The position numbers and the translations under genes were made by a program. This document shows positions 23,200-34,707 of a stretch of DNA of 64,000 bases, piece after piece. The DNA is from Metallyticus violacea. Lineage: Eukaryota; Arthropoda; Insecta; Mantodea; Metallyticidae. Under the pieces are notes generated by a model. It was not told where the DNA came from and searched no databases. It worked only from the letters and a program-made list of their open reading frames with translations. Every line of letters begins with the position of its first letter. Within the stretch, counting starts at the first letter, position 1. The DNA lies in contig CM060837.1 of NCBI GenBank assembly GCA_030762175.1, forward strand, positions 7,334,001-7,398,000, written 5' to 3'.

Positions 23200-24629
23200 G
23201 CATGTTTTATTTTCGGCAAAAGCATTGTCGTTTAAATGGCCACTGTGAAATATTATTGGTGCGGTAAGACAGAATTAATATCGATGTATTATCAAATACT
23301 TTATAAAAACGTGCTCATTAATTACACTGGCTTGGCCCGTCTTCTACATTGGAAGGAAAATGGCCAGAGGTGGGGTTTTAAGTTATAGGCTCCTAGTAGT
23401 AGACGCACGAGAAACTCCATGTGTAACTTCTATGCTGTAGCGCCCTGTAATAACGTTCACAAATTCCACTTGCTGAGAAATGGGCTTGTGACGTACATTT
23501 TTGGGGACAGCTACTTAAAACTGAATACAAACGTGAATTCCTCCTCTAAGAAAATCAACTGAATCTCCTTGATGTTCGTCTTTGCTGTTGAAGATACTGC
23601 TATACAGGAACGCTGCTCAAGGAGTCGAAAGAATTTGGAGGATACTTTTGAACCGCCAAAAATAAAGTAAAAGCTTCGTATCAAGCAGCTATAGACCATT
23701 ACGTAAGATTCAGTCGGTGATCCATAATCTTTTGGATTCAAGAGTCATGGGTTTGGTTCTTGTCATGATCTACAGAAGACATATATTTAGAGAATGTGTG
23801 AATGTTGATCATAATACGTCACATTTCAACTGAAATCACAAGTTATTAGAGAATTATAGCTGTCTTACGAATTTTGCATCGGGATTACATTTCTACAGCC
23901 CAGGAAGATCTCTGAGGTGAACTTTTTCAAGAAAACCAATAGCAGAAGAAAAGCTGGACGCGACAAATGATTAACAGAGAAGAGACTATGGTAATCAAAA
24001 CATCAGAAATGCTTAGTTGTGTCAGAGACAAAGTGTTGTTGGAAACTCTGCAAGATGGACGCAGATAGTTCTAAGGAGCACACAGGGAAATGGACAAAGT
24101 TGTGAGAAGGCGCAGTTAGCAGTTACAGTGGCCGGAGAGTTGCCGCCCAACCTGGGAGTCACGATGTTGCTGAGTCAGTATCATGTCTCAATCATCACGA
24201 TTATCATGTTCCGGGCGCCTACAAGTCCCGCCTTCCCTCCACGTCCTCTCTTCTGTTTCGTTTCTATAGCAACCCAACATTTCCACTCTTTTAACTTTTT
24301 CTTGAAACTACAGCCGTTTCTATCACAACAGAAGGTGACGTATTTCATGTTTTTGAATAATTATGTCAAAAAATCTTTCTTGAAACTGAATTTAGAGTGC
24401 ATAGAGTCTAAATTTAGCGCAATCCTTTGTAAGTAACCAACAAAAACACATATTAATAATCTGAATTATTGTGGTTTTAGGACTTGTGACATTACACATA
24501 AAAATACTTTAGTTTTTCCAAACAATTGTTACAACTCAGCATTAAATGAGAGCTGGTCAATGAACAATACATTGTCATTGTCATACATATTTACAGGTAC
24601 TCGCACTGAAATTGAACTGAACAATATTT
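23200..24629. other. Non-coding stretch, nothing recognised
   Basis: Includes an open frame of 139 codons at 24017-24436 (plus) with no domain pattern and a low-complexity Ser/Phe-rich composition. No repeat family assigned. Confidence 0.4.
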
Positions 24630-25790
24630 TGTTACATTTAATGCGTAATGTACACGTTTCATTGTCGCTTCCGGTTTCCGCATATGAGAGGTGTACAAGT
24701 TGCGGCGAACAGTATGCAGCGCTGAAATTCTGCCTTCGGTGAGGCCTATGCAGTGTTACAGAAGGCACATGGAAAGTTTGTTTTTACCTGTTGCACAGCT
24801 CGAAGACAGTTTAAAATGAAAGGAAGCAATCAATGGCAAAGAATGTGGACACGGCCGTTCCAGCTTGTGCTTATGGTCGTATGACATTAAGAACACTTCC
24901 AGAAATTCCGAAAACTTCACTTGATGTCACCCACAAGTTGCACTTTAGACGTGTTTGTGTGCGGCTGATTACCGAACAAAAGAACGTCGTTGAAGGTGAT
25001 TTTTTTTTTATTTTGTTGATTTGTTTTATTTACGGACGCTCTTTAACATCTCAGGTCATCAGCGTACATTCAAATCAGGGCGTGAAACGGCCGACAACTT
25101 TTGCTCTCTTCTTTCAGGCTTGAGGTTCTTTTTCCTGCCGTAAATGTACGATATGGGATCCACGGCTTTACTTCCCTTCCGAAGGAAGCCATACTTAGGA
25201 TTTTTACGTCCGAAAAAATCCATCCAACCCGCGATCTTGGGTTTAGAAGGTTACCACTACATCATCAGGATGATGTTACAGGAAGATGCTGAGTTTCTTT
25301 CAAAAGTAATCAAGCACTGTTGATGAAACTTGGCTACATAATTTCGATCCTGAGGGGAAACCACAAAACTCTCTGTGGTCACCCTCCCCCCTCAAAAAAG
25401 TTGCTTCTGTAAAATTGCTTTGCAATATTAAAGGAATGGTATGCTAGCATGTAATATCTACACACAAACCACTGTAACTAGGCAATACTACCGAGATGTT
25501 CTGAAAACTGTCCAACAAGGTGGTCGCAGCGCTGCGATAATGATCTGCCACACATTGTAAATGTTGTTGTTGAATATCTCACGAAAATCAATGTGAAGTG
25601 TGTCTTTCACCCGCCCTATAGTCCAGGTTTAGCCCTGTTTGACTTCCTTCTTTTCCTCCAAATTGAAGAAATATCTCGGGGAGTGTTTTCCAACATCAGA
25701 AATAAGGGTTGCAAAGGCGGTTCTGAAGGTCAAATCACGTCTTTTGGCTGCTAATTTCAAAACGAATTTTTGGAAAATATATATTAATTA
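24630..25790 (+). mobile_element. Mariner relic, family E copy 2, split by a SINE-B
   Basis: Plus-strand protein pieces in order: LKFCLR and AYAVLQKAHGK (N-terminal helix-turn-helix), then after the SINE DETWLHNFDPEGKPQNSLW with the first catalytic Asp (needs a small frame repair near 25315), a decayed second block RCDNDLPHIVNVVVEYL, and FHPPYSPGLALFDFLLF with the third Asp near 25645. All blocks fit a mariner transposase; stops and frameshifts throughout. Inverted repeats not identified. Confidence 0.75.
25005..25270 (-). mobile_element. SINE-B copy 2, inside family E copy 2
   Basis: Minus strand: eroded tRNA-like head at 25230-25270 (GATGATGTAGTGGTAACC A-box region), the body word GGAAGCCATACTTAGGATTT on the plus strand, and the tail complement at GGACGCTCTTTAACATCTCA. 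Flanks belong to the family E element; the target duplication is not clean. Confidence 0.88.
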
Positions 25791-25799
25791 CAATATAGG

Positions 25800-27103
25800 T
25801 GGCATCTTATGAGCATACTTTCTTTAAAGGACAATCAGAATATGACATACTATTATAAGAAAGGTTTTTAAATTTTGCACACCTGTTCTATTACTATATG
25901 TACAACTTTAGAAAATACTTTAATATTTTAATGTCATTTTAACTCATTATTTTTGAAAAATATTTCTCATTTATAGAAAAATATAAAATTACCAGAGTTT
26001 TATTAATTGGAAATATACTTAAGATTCTGGGCTTTTGAAGTGTTTTAGTGAATATTGTGAGTATATATTTTTTGGGAGAAAATCCAAATATATAATACTA
26101 ATTATTTTTTAAAAAATATAATTTTTTTGTAAGTTTGCACACATCTTTTAATCCCTATATGCTTTAACTAAGGTACTGAATAAAGCACTACGCTGTTGTT
26201 TTGTTTTTCTGCAAGGCCTGGAAGTTGCCATGGTAACTCACTTTATGCCTTTGCTCGTTTAGCTGTTCATATTTCACTTAATGCGAACGTGTCCGGTTTA
26301 TGCCTTATCAGATTAGGCAGTACTAAAGACCCATACAGCTTGCTTCTGACCTTTGGCCCTGAGGTCTTCATCGGTGATCCTCCTGTATAACTTATAATGG
26401 CGGGTTAGACATGACACTCTCCTGGGAGAGGCTAGGGTTGTAACCATCAAATGGAGAAAGTGGACACAGCTGGGCAGAAGTTGCAGGGCAGGCATCTTCA
26501 AATTGCCCATTCGCTGGGGAAATTTAACGTGACACGTGTCAAGGTGGTATCCCTGCTTGCTGAAATACAAGGGTATAGGAGCCTAACATTTCATTCACTC
26601 CGGATTTGGGTGTAGTAGCCCGACAGTGATAAGAGATATTTCAAGATTGTGGAATATGGAGGTTAGGATCAGTGGCTGATTGTAATTTTGCAGCCATAAT
26701 GTGCGGAAGGTATAAAAGCTTATAGATTACCTAAAGCTTAAAACTTATTAAACAGTTTGTACAGGTTTTATTTCATATAAATATTTTTATTGGTTAGTTA
26801 TTCTTCTGTTTGAAAAATAAAGCACTTGGATGCAAAGAAAGAATTAAATTCATAAAAGAAAATAAAGTAGAAAGAAAAATTATATTTATATTGCGGATAT
26901 TCAGAAATATATTTGGGTAAACATAGAATGGTTAAATGGGGCATGTGGTTTACTTTATAAATCTGAACACATTTTTGTTTATTTTATTGAAAATAAGTTT
27001 GTATGCCTATATATAGTACAAATTGTATAAACATACTTAGTATAAACTATACTTTAAGTTATTGATCATTAAACCTCGAATTTAAACACTAATTTTATCA
27101 ATA

Positions 27104-27134
<31 letters not shown>

Positions 27135-27180
27135 CAGTTAAAGGAATAATACAATAATACTTTAAATCTCCTCGAATATT
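25800..27180. other. A+T-rich non-coding stretch
   Basis: Nothing recognised apart from an (AAT)n microsatellite at 27105-27134. Confidence 0.45.
27105..27134. repeat. (AAT)n microsatellite
   Basis: About ten AAT triplets. Confidence 0.95.
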
Positions 27181-27199
27181 CTTGTCCCATTTAACTGTT

Positions 27200-28050
27200 A
27201 TGAAAATGTGTGGCATACCGTTTATGCCACACATAAAACACATTCGACTGAACAACCAAAAACACATTGGAATGAACATTTCGCAAGGGTGTTTAGACTT
27301 GTTTAAACGCAATTCCAGTGAGTTTCTCCGACATTTCATAGCAGTAGATGAAACGTGGATTCATCACTACAAGCCAGAGACGAAATAGCTGTCCAAACAG
27401 TGGGTGGCAACAGGTGAAAGTGCACCAAAGAAAGAAAAACCGTTCCATCTGCAGGAAGTCATGACTACGGTACCGCCGTGAGCAGGAGGTCTGGGGTTCG
27501 ATACCCGCCAGGACCGTCCTCCCTGACTGAGGTTTTTTCCAGGTTTTCCTCAGTGCTCATAATAGCAAATGCCGGGGAGGTACCCCAAACTTAGGCATAA
27601 AATGCTTCCTTCCTTAAAAATTCTCTTCCTAATATATCATTTCATCTCATGTATCATCAGTGTCCACCACCTATGGTGCCTCAGTAGTAAAAACTGGTGT
27701 TAAACACTATTAAAAAAATTACTAAAGTATTCTGGGATTCTCATGTTATAGACTACCTCCAGAAGGGCAGAAAGAAAGTTTTCTTTCATCACGATTAAGC
27801 GCCTTCACACACACTTGGGATTGTTGCTGCAAAACTGCATGACCTTCATTTCCAAGTGTTTACACATCCTCCATATTCGCCGTATTTGGCTCCCAGCGAT
27901 TATTTTCTATTCCCACACCCGAAAAAATAGCTGCATGGTCAAAGATTCACATAAATGATGAGGTTGCAGCTGAGAGAGACGCTTATTTTTCACAGATGGA
28001 CAAATCTTATTTTACTGAGGGTATTAAAAAGTTGTAATATCGTCGGATTA
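27200..28050 (+). mobile_element. Mariner relic, family JK copy 2, split by a SINE-A
   Basis: Plus strand reads NISQGCLDLFKRNSSEFL then RHFIAVDETWIHHYKPETK with the first catalytic Asp near 27350. After the SINE come KVFWDSH, QKGRKKVFFHHD with the second Asp near 27795, and HPPYSPYLAPSDYFLF with the third near 27900, then the C-terminal helices. The spacing fits a mariner D,D34D core. In-frame stops after PETK and HHD. The N-terminal domain is missing. Confidence 0.85.
27473..27719 (+). mobile_element. SINE-A copy 4, inside family JK copy 2
   Basis: Starts in the tRNA-like head (CCGTGAGCAGGAGGTCTGGGG), B box GGTTCGATACC, full body and tail. Flanks GACTACGGTA and TACTAAAGTA look like an aged 10-bp target duplication, and mariner coding sequence resumes directly after it. 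Confidence 0.9.
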
Positions 28051-28241
28051 AATGAAAAAAAAAAAACAATTCTCTTAAATCTTGTGCACTTTTAGAACTC
28101 TCCTCATACAACGTATGCACTAGAAATTATCCTCTTTTTCTTAAGGTATATTATTTAAAAAAAGACTAAGTATTTAAAAAGTTGTGCTTTTTAAACACCT
28201 TTGCATTATACCTTTGACTAATTATCTTTTTTCTTTTCCAG

Positions 28242-28276
28242 GTATGTCCTGAACGCTTTGCAGTGTGCAGCTAAAA
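28242..28276 (+). other. Candidate 35-nt internal exon
   Basis: A branch-point-like TGACTAAT, an 18-base pyrimidine tract ending TTTTCCAG, then 35 nt, then GTAAGT. In one phase (one base, eleven codons, one base) the segment reads YVLNALQCAAK without a stop. The splice signals are textbook-like, but the exon is very short, no neighbouring exon was found and the protein piece is not recognised. It could be a chance match. Confidence 0.3.
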
Positions 28277-28674
28277 GTAAGTTCTGCAGCTTTCACTTAA
28301 CACTCGATAATTTTCTTAATGGGGTTGCAGTCACCTCGAACAAAAGACACACGTGTTCGCTTTGTTTCGGAGTTTTAACCGCTTCTGCTAAACGATTTCG
28401 ACTAACACTTAGTAGTTAACAACTGTGTGGCGGCGTCACCGAGAAATTGGGTGACTGTTCGCTGAATGTCTCGGAACAAAGTAGCCAGAGTTTGTAAGGG
28501 GGGTTAAGAAATCTTATAGGCTGTTATAATGCCCTTAAGGGGGTTTATTTCCATTTACAGTCATCAACCCTTAGACCGATCTTAATGAGATCTTATAAAG
28601 GTGAAAAATTTTGACTACTTAAAAATATCCTTTGCTGTGTTACATTTCTAATATACCCCTAATTATTGAAATGT

Positions 28675-28966
28675 CGGTCCTGGTGGTGTAGTGGTAATCT
28701 TTTTGTCTTCTAAACCCAAGATCGCGGGTTCAAACCCGGCCAGGATCGATGAATTTTTTCGGGCGTAAAAAATCTAAATATGGCTTCCTTCAGAAGGGAA
28801 GTAAAGCATGGGTCCCGTGGCGTACATTTACGGCACGAAAAAGAACCTTAAGACTAAAAGAAGAGACCTCTGAGCAAAATGTATCAACCGTTTCACGCCC
28901 TCAATTGAATGGGACGCTGATGACCTCAGATGTTAAAGAGGGTCCGAATAAATCAAATGAACCAAA
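28675..28966 (+). mobile_element. SINE-B copy 3 (full length)
   Basis: tRNA-like head GGTCCTGGTGGTGTAGTGGT with B box GGGTTCAAACCC closing on CCAGGATCGA, then the body (GGCTTCCTTCAGAAGGGAAG, TACATTTACGGCACGAAAAA, TTTCACGCCCTCAATTGAAT) and tail (GATGACCTCAGATGTTAAAG, AATAAATCAAATG). Target duplication not clear. Confidence 0.92.
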
Positions 28967-28969
28967 TCG

Positions 28970-29506
28970 AAAATTAATACATCATTTATAGTTTCTCTGT
29001 TCTTATAGTATGTGTTTTTCCAGTCTCTAAAATGAATTCAAGTGATGCCAACAGCGAAGGCGGGAAAAAATACCTCAGTCTCCTTAGGCAAAGGCAGTTT
29101 AAATTTATATTATTCTATTTCTTTGTTTATTTTAAAATAAATAAATAATAATAAACCAAGACCTTTAAAAAGTGTTCTTAGATTATTAATTTAAGTATTT
29201 CTTCTTCTCTTATCGTGACATTTTTGGTATTTTTCCAAAGACTGTACGTTAAAACTTTTATAATTTTAATCTTTAAGGGGAAAATTTACAAAATATATAA
29301 TTTAGACATTAACATATACTTTGACGCTATAAGTGGTGCACAATTAGCATAACTCTTACAGGGTTACTAGCAACAAGTATTCCATGAAGCCATCGCCGGT
29401 CACAATACAATTTCAAACAACGTGCTAGTAAGAAAAAACTAAAATCATCATCCTAACATTTAAAAACGAAAACAATTTTATTAAATGAACGATCAATACA
29501 CAAATC
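28970..29506. other. Non-coding stretch, nothing recognised
   Basis: No coding or repeat-family signal seen. Confidence 0.45.
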
Positions 29507-29978
29507 GCAGAGCTCCAAAAATGTCTGACAACAGATGACACGTTGCTGCTTTTGGACTGAGGAAAGAAGTCTAGGCACTAACCTTATTCATGTTTAAATG
29601 TTCATGAATAATTTGAAGGACTGTTGTTTTAGAAAGACCCAACCTTGCTGCCTTCGAAAAAGTTTGGCCCATTCTTTTACGGTAGAATATGAGGGGGGTG
29701 CTTCCCCCTATACACCGTCCAATCGCTGTTTAATTTCATTTGGAGTAAGTCCTTATTTTGTGAAGAACTTGATAACAGCTCGATACTCCATTCTGAGCAT
29801 GTCACAATCTTCTACACATAGCCTTCTTTATGCAACTATATCTGAACAACTGAACACAACGGAGCGGAAGTTACTGCTGCAATTATTTACTTAACATATA
29901 AAGTATGACACCAGATAAGAGTTTTGTGAAGACGATAATCCTTATCGGTGAGGCCGAAAAATTATGCACCTACCCTCG
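29507..29978 (-). mobile_element. Mariner family A copy 2 (fragment with internal deletion)
   Basis: Carries the 5' end of the element on the minus strand: terminal repeat ending at 29978 before a TA (complement begins CGAGGGTAGGTGCATAATTT), the transposase start near 29805, the first helix-turn-helix, then a jump at about 29653 that removes the linker and second helix region found in other copies, and finally the segment around CAGAGCTCCAAAAATG. The catalytic half is absent. Confidence 0.88.
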
Positions 29979-29984
29979 TACATA

Positions 29985-31685
29985 TCATATTTTCTTCAAA
30001 TTCCAAAATTAATCAACCATCTTGGTACAAACCTTACAGAAAGCGACACAATGAATACACTTCTTTCCGAAATTATTAATTGTTAAGCGTATGTTAAGAT
30101 TTTTAATTTTGTAATTTTTATTTTAAATGTCGTATCATATTACTAAATTTTATCATTTTATTTGAAATGTTAGTTCAACAACATCCCTAATGATACAGTG
30201 AGGATATTTTCACCTTGTCATGCATCGGTCAGTCGACAGTCATATTTTCTATCAAGGTGGACATATGCCCATCACTTTCAGGGTTTCAGAGTGCCTGACA
30301 GGAAGAGATATATTTCTCTAGTGATTGATAATGATGGCCAGAGATGTGAACATTAATAAGGAGGCGAAATTTATCAAATTAGAACATGCTTAAGCCAACA
30401 TAATTCTAGGAAAAGCTTTCCAGCATCTACGTCATGCGGGAAAATCCCTTTCACTACTCCCCAGAACAGAGCCATTCGGATCGATAGATCATGAATTGTT
30501 TATGACGCGAAATATATTCATATGCTGGTATTGAAAGAACATCTGATAACGCGGTAGCGATATTTTTATGTACAGGAAAGTGCTACATACGACTGTCAGC
30601 TGTTAATACAGTGCTGGAGTTTCAAACAAGTGACGAACGATATTTGTGTCGCATTTGTTTTAAGCTCAAAGGTGGAGTATGGATAAAAGGAAACATAGCA
30701 AATATCTGCTTCGAGGCTAAAGGCATTTTCAATACAAAAATGATAAATAAATATTCATTTCTTTTGGACAATTAAACGTATAAAATCATATAATCACTTG
30801 TACTATAACAGAAAACTATGTATTGAATATTTTGTTAAAGAGCTTATGATTTAAAGAAATAAATTATAATTTAGATAAAGCAGAAGCTATTAAAACATTG
30901 CATAGGAAATGCAGACTATCCCCGAATTGGAGCACATGATCCACAGACGGACAGATCTAAAATACTAATTCAAAAAAAGTAACTTTTGAATTATCTCATA
31001 ACTATTACACTAGGAAAATGAATATTTCAGCATCTAAATGGGATATCTCCTTCAGAATTCATTAATGTCAGCAACTCTGGGTTATTACGGTATCGTAAAA
31101 CGATGCTGCTTACGAGCTCTTGCAAACAAGAAAAATGCAAATGAAGTGCATATTTAATCGTAAGATTATTGGGTCCAGATAGACAGGATTTCCAGAATAT
31201 GTCCTTACCGCTCACACGGGTTTTTGCATCTTAGCAGCTGGACATGCCACAGCCGGCCGCACCTATACTGTGACTTCGGTTCGTGTATAAAGTCTTATAG
31301 TATAGCAAATGTTTGAAAGGTCTTTCCTCAGCTAAACATACATTGTAACCAGGTAAATATATTTAGATTGATATGATTTAGTTCTATTGTTGTAATATTT
31401 CTGATTTCATTTCGTAATTTTTCCTTAAGGTCTTCCAATCTGTACGGACCGGTTTTGTACACTTTAGGCTACCCAAAAATAAAAATTAAAGAATGTTGGA
31501 TGGCGACAAAAGGGTCATACGCCAACACTAAACACCCCATCTCGAAACTGCCGTAATTTTACCACTGGATCCCCATTGCTGTATGAGCAGTGGCGGAATC
31601 TTGTTAACACCACCAATATTATTTCTCTTCTGCTGACTGCTGGTTAAAAATGCGGCCAGAATACCATTTCGTTACCGGTACCTAA
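29985..31685. other. Non-coding stretch, nothing recognised
   Basis: No repeat family or gene signal recognised in 1.7 kb, one of the longest unassigned stretches. Confidence 0.4.
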
Positions 31686-31689
31686 AAAA

Positions 31690-31978
31690 CCGGACCGCAA
31701 TCTTGAGCTAATCGCCATTCAAACTCCATTTTTTTTCTGGAAGGGAAAACAGCAAAGGAAATCCTGAAAAGAGTTTTTCCTACATTGGGTTATGCATGCG
31801 CTTCCCATGAAACAGTCCGATTTCTGGTGAATGACTCAAACATCGAAGATGCACCACGGAGCTCTAAAATCAGATGAGACCAGAAATCATGAAGTTCATG
31901 ATTTTGTTTAGACTAACACATGAGTGAAAGTGGGCGAACTATTACAGTAGAGGCCATGGGCATATCAGCTGAGTAGGT

Positions 31979-32016
<38 letters not shown>

Positions 32017-32310
32017 CTCTTGAATAGCTGCTGGAGAACGATAATACATTAATGGAAAACACTACGCATTACTTCTGGAGATATGAAGACAGCCATCGTC
32101 AAAAAGAATGTGCTTTTTACCGATACACTATGCCGCGGCGTACAAAACAAATAACTGAATTACATTTTAAATTGCTTCCACATCCATCCTATCACTTGGT
32201 CTCGCCCTCTCAAATTGCCATCTTCTCTCAAAGCTCAAAAGTTCTTCTGGACGGTCACAAATGGAGGAGGTATCGTATTATCACATTTAAAAATTTGACA
32301 TAAAGTTTGT
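31690..32310 (+). pseudogene. Mariner-type transposase relic, family H
   Basis: Plus-strand fragments read KTAKEILKRVFPTLGYA, NDSNIEDAPRSS (linker with DAPRSG-like pattern), SGRTITVEAMGIS, and, past a (GT)n run, HPSYHLVSPSQIAIFSQ, a decayed form of the HPPYSPDLAPSDYHLF third-Asp block, then KVLLDGHKW. Order fits a mariner transposase with most of the catalytic core deleted. Heavily mutated. Confidence 0.5.
31980..32014. repeat. (GT)n microsatellite
   Basis: About seventeen GT units, lying inside the family H relic. Confidence 0.95.
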
Positions 32311-32339
32311 TTTGATGCAGATGTACATATTTTCCCCCA

Positions 32340-33260
32340 ATGTTTCTTGACGCTCAGAATACCGTTATTGTAGAGGTCCGTAGATTGTACCATAAATCAC
32401 TCTTCACTAATGGCGTCATCTGTGCTATCAAATCGGCGACCCTGCAACGGTTTTTCGTTTCTGGGAGCAAGGAAAAGTCACTTGGGTAACATCCAAATCC
32501 ACATGCCCTTGCTTTGTCAATTGCAACTTGAGATGTGTGAGCTAGTGCATTGTCAGCCAAGAGACGAATGACTCTGGAGATTACTGGTGTAAGTGTTTGT
32601 CCCTTTGTAAGGTAATCTGTGAGGTTAACCCCAAGACAGTCCCAAAAACTGAGAGCATGATCTTTCCTGCTGACTTTTACACCTTTGCCTTTTTGGGAGG
32701 AGAGGAATGGGCATTCCACTCCATGCTCTTGGTTTTGATTTATAGATCCAAGATCCATCCATGGTCATCCAGACGACCAAAGAAAAAAATTCTCTTCATT
32801 CTATTCCAAAAACATCAACATCTGTGTTGAAATGTCTCGCCGTGTTTGTTTCTGGAAAGGGGTTAGCAAACGTGGAACCCAGTGGAACCTTAAGACTTGT
32901 GCAGTTCGTCATGAGTAATTTCCCACGCACTTCCATAACTGAGACCAGTTTCATTCACAATCATTTGGATGGTTGCCTGTCTATCTTCCAGGATTAAACT
33001 GTCCACTGTCTTCATTTTGGCCGCATCGTCTGTCAATGATTGTTTTCCAGGATCTTGGTTCGTCTTTGAGGGACTTGCGACCACTTCAGAAGTTCCTTTT
33101 CTACCTCACAATAGTGCCATAAAATGGGAAATCGTTTCCATAAACTGCCATCATCTCGTCATGAGTTTAGCGGACACTTCAAATACAGGAACTTTTATCA
33201 CTTTGCGAACTTCAATCTTCTCCATCTTACACTTAGACTTCTGGCACGAAAGGATACAAT
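32340..33260 (-). mobile_element. Mariner relic, family F copy 1
   Basis: Minus strand from about 33225: MEKIEVRKVIKV, then TDDAAKMKTVDSLILEDRQATIQMIVNETGLSYGSAW in pieces (second helix-turn-helix), HDELHKS, the TKSMEWNAHSS stretch that follows the first catalytic block, KVSRKDHALSFWDCLGVN, RLLADNALAHTSQVA around the second catalytic Asp, and CYPSDFSLLPETK in place of the third block. Frames are broken in several places. F copy 2 at 54.2-54.6 kb shares the GPKVSRG/LLADNAPAHSS region. Confidence 0.82.
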
Positions 33261-33309
33261 GAGCTGATTTTCTCAACATCATGTACATAAACTTACGGGT
33301 GATGATAAA

Positions 33310-33581
33310 TTGTATTGTGTTTAACGCCCGTTTTTACTACTGAGGCACCACAGGCGGTTGACACTGATGTAACATGAGATGAAATTATATATTGGGAAAG
33401 GATTTTTTTAAGGAAGGAGGCGTTGGCGTAAGTTTTGGGCACCTCCCCGCATTTGCCCTTTATGAGGACTGAGAAAACCTGGAAAAAACCTCAGTCAGGG
33501 AGGACGGTCCTGGTGGGATTCGAACCCCAGACCTTCCTCTCACGAGTCGGCGCCCTAACGACCTCGGCCACCCGCGCCAGT
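33310..33581 (-). mobile_element. SINE-A copy 5 (complete, with target duplication)
   Basis: Full minus-strand SINE-A from the tRNA-like head (complement GCGCGGGTGGCCGAGGTCGT, B box GGTTCGAATCC) to the GGGCGTTAAACACAAT tail. Flanked by GGGTGATGATAAA (33297-33309) and GGGTGATGATTAAA (33582-33595), a nearly perfect target-site duplication. The least decayed SINE-A in the window. Confidence 0.95.
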
Positions 33582-33599
33582 GGGTGATGATTAAAACTC

Positions 33600-34700
33600 T
33601 CCGATAACTCCCGTTGGAGCAATGGGCTTATGTCGAAAAGTAAAATACGTTTTAAGACTGAACTTGTTGCATTAATTATCTAGTGCCTTATGAAGTAAGT
33701 CCGCACACAGTCCTGCATGGAGCCAAGCATTATCGCACGGCTAAATATTTGGATTTTTCTAAAAATCTTCGTAAGATGTAAAAGTGTATATCAAAATTTG
33801 ATTGGAAGTTGCCAAGCTTATTTTGCAACTTGTACAAATTTTTAAATTTCATATTTGCCAATCGCAGATAAATATTACCTCGGTACCAGATTCAAATGCA
33901 GACTAGGGCAACAATTAACACTTTGCGATAGTGTCACCCGCCCATTGCTGGTTGATACGCAGCCAGGCAGTGTACACGAGTATTAAAACAGAAGGCTCTG
34001 TAAGGATGTAACACTAAAATAGTGAATTAACGGTTTGTGCCGTTTCTACCTCTGAGGATGAGATACCACCGCGCAGTCCCATTTCTGCTACTGATATCTA
34101 TTTCCCCTTACTCTTAAACGCCCGGAGTTAAAATATATGTTGCCATATCTGATCAAATGTCTGACTCTGCACTTCGCGTGACGCAATTAAATCCTCCCCT
34201 TAGCTCAGAAGCACTTAAACAGCAGAGCAGGTAAAAACACAGAAGAAGTCTTGCATTATGTATATTTTAGCATTACTGGCGACAAGTCTTTTTTTTTTCA
34301 CCTATGGGGAGATGTAAAAAAAGAACGACAGTTTAATTTAATTATCCTTTTAAAGCTACCCCTTTTTTTAATGCCTCGCTCTCCCCAGTGTGGATGAATG
34401 TCGGCGACGAAACGGGGGTGACATCCTGACGGCCGAATTGTCTGCTAAGAGAAAATAATTAGCCTGTTCTCTTGTTCAATTTGGACGTGGTTTGAAAGCC
34501 TTTATCATGTACCATGGTCCATGACACAGCTACCGTAATCATTTACCTCTGCAGTGACGTCTCATGCAGTGTACACCCAGAAAGATCATAAAAACTAAAC
34601 CATCACCTATTGAAAGTGATTAGCTTATTACCATGAAAGTAATAGATTAAGTTAAATAATTTTATAATAAATAGCAACGAATAATACAATACATTTTAAA
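33600..34700. other. Non-coding stretch, nothing recognised
   Basis: No repeat or coding signal seen. Confidence 0.45.
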
Positions 34701-34707
34701 CATACTA

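Noticed and set aside
24017..24436. 139-codon open frame on the plus strand
   Set aside because: No recognisable domain, no splice or start context, and composition shifts to Phe/Ser/Leu-rich where the DNA becomes T-rich.
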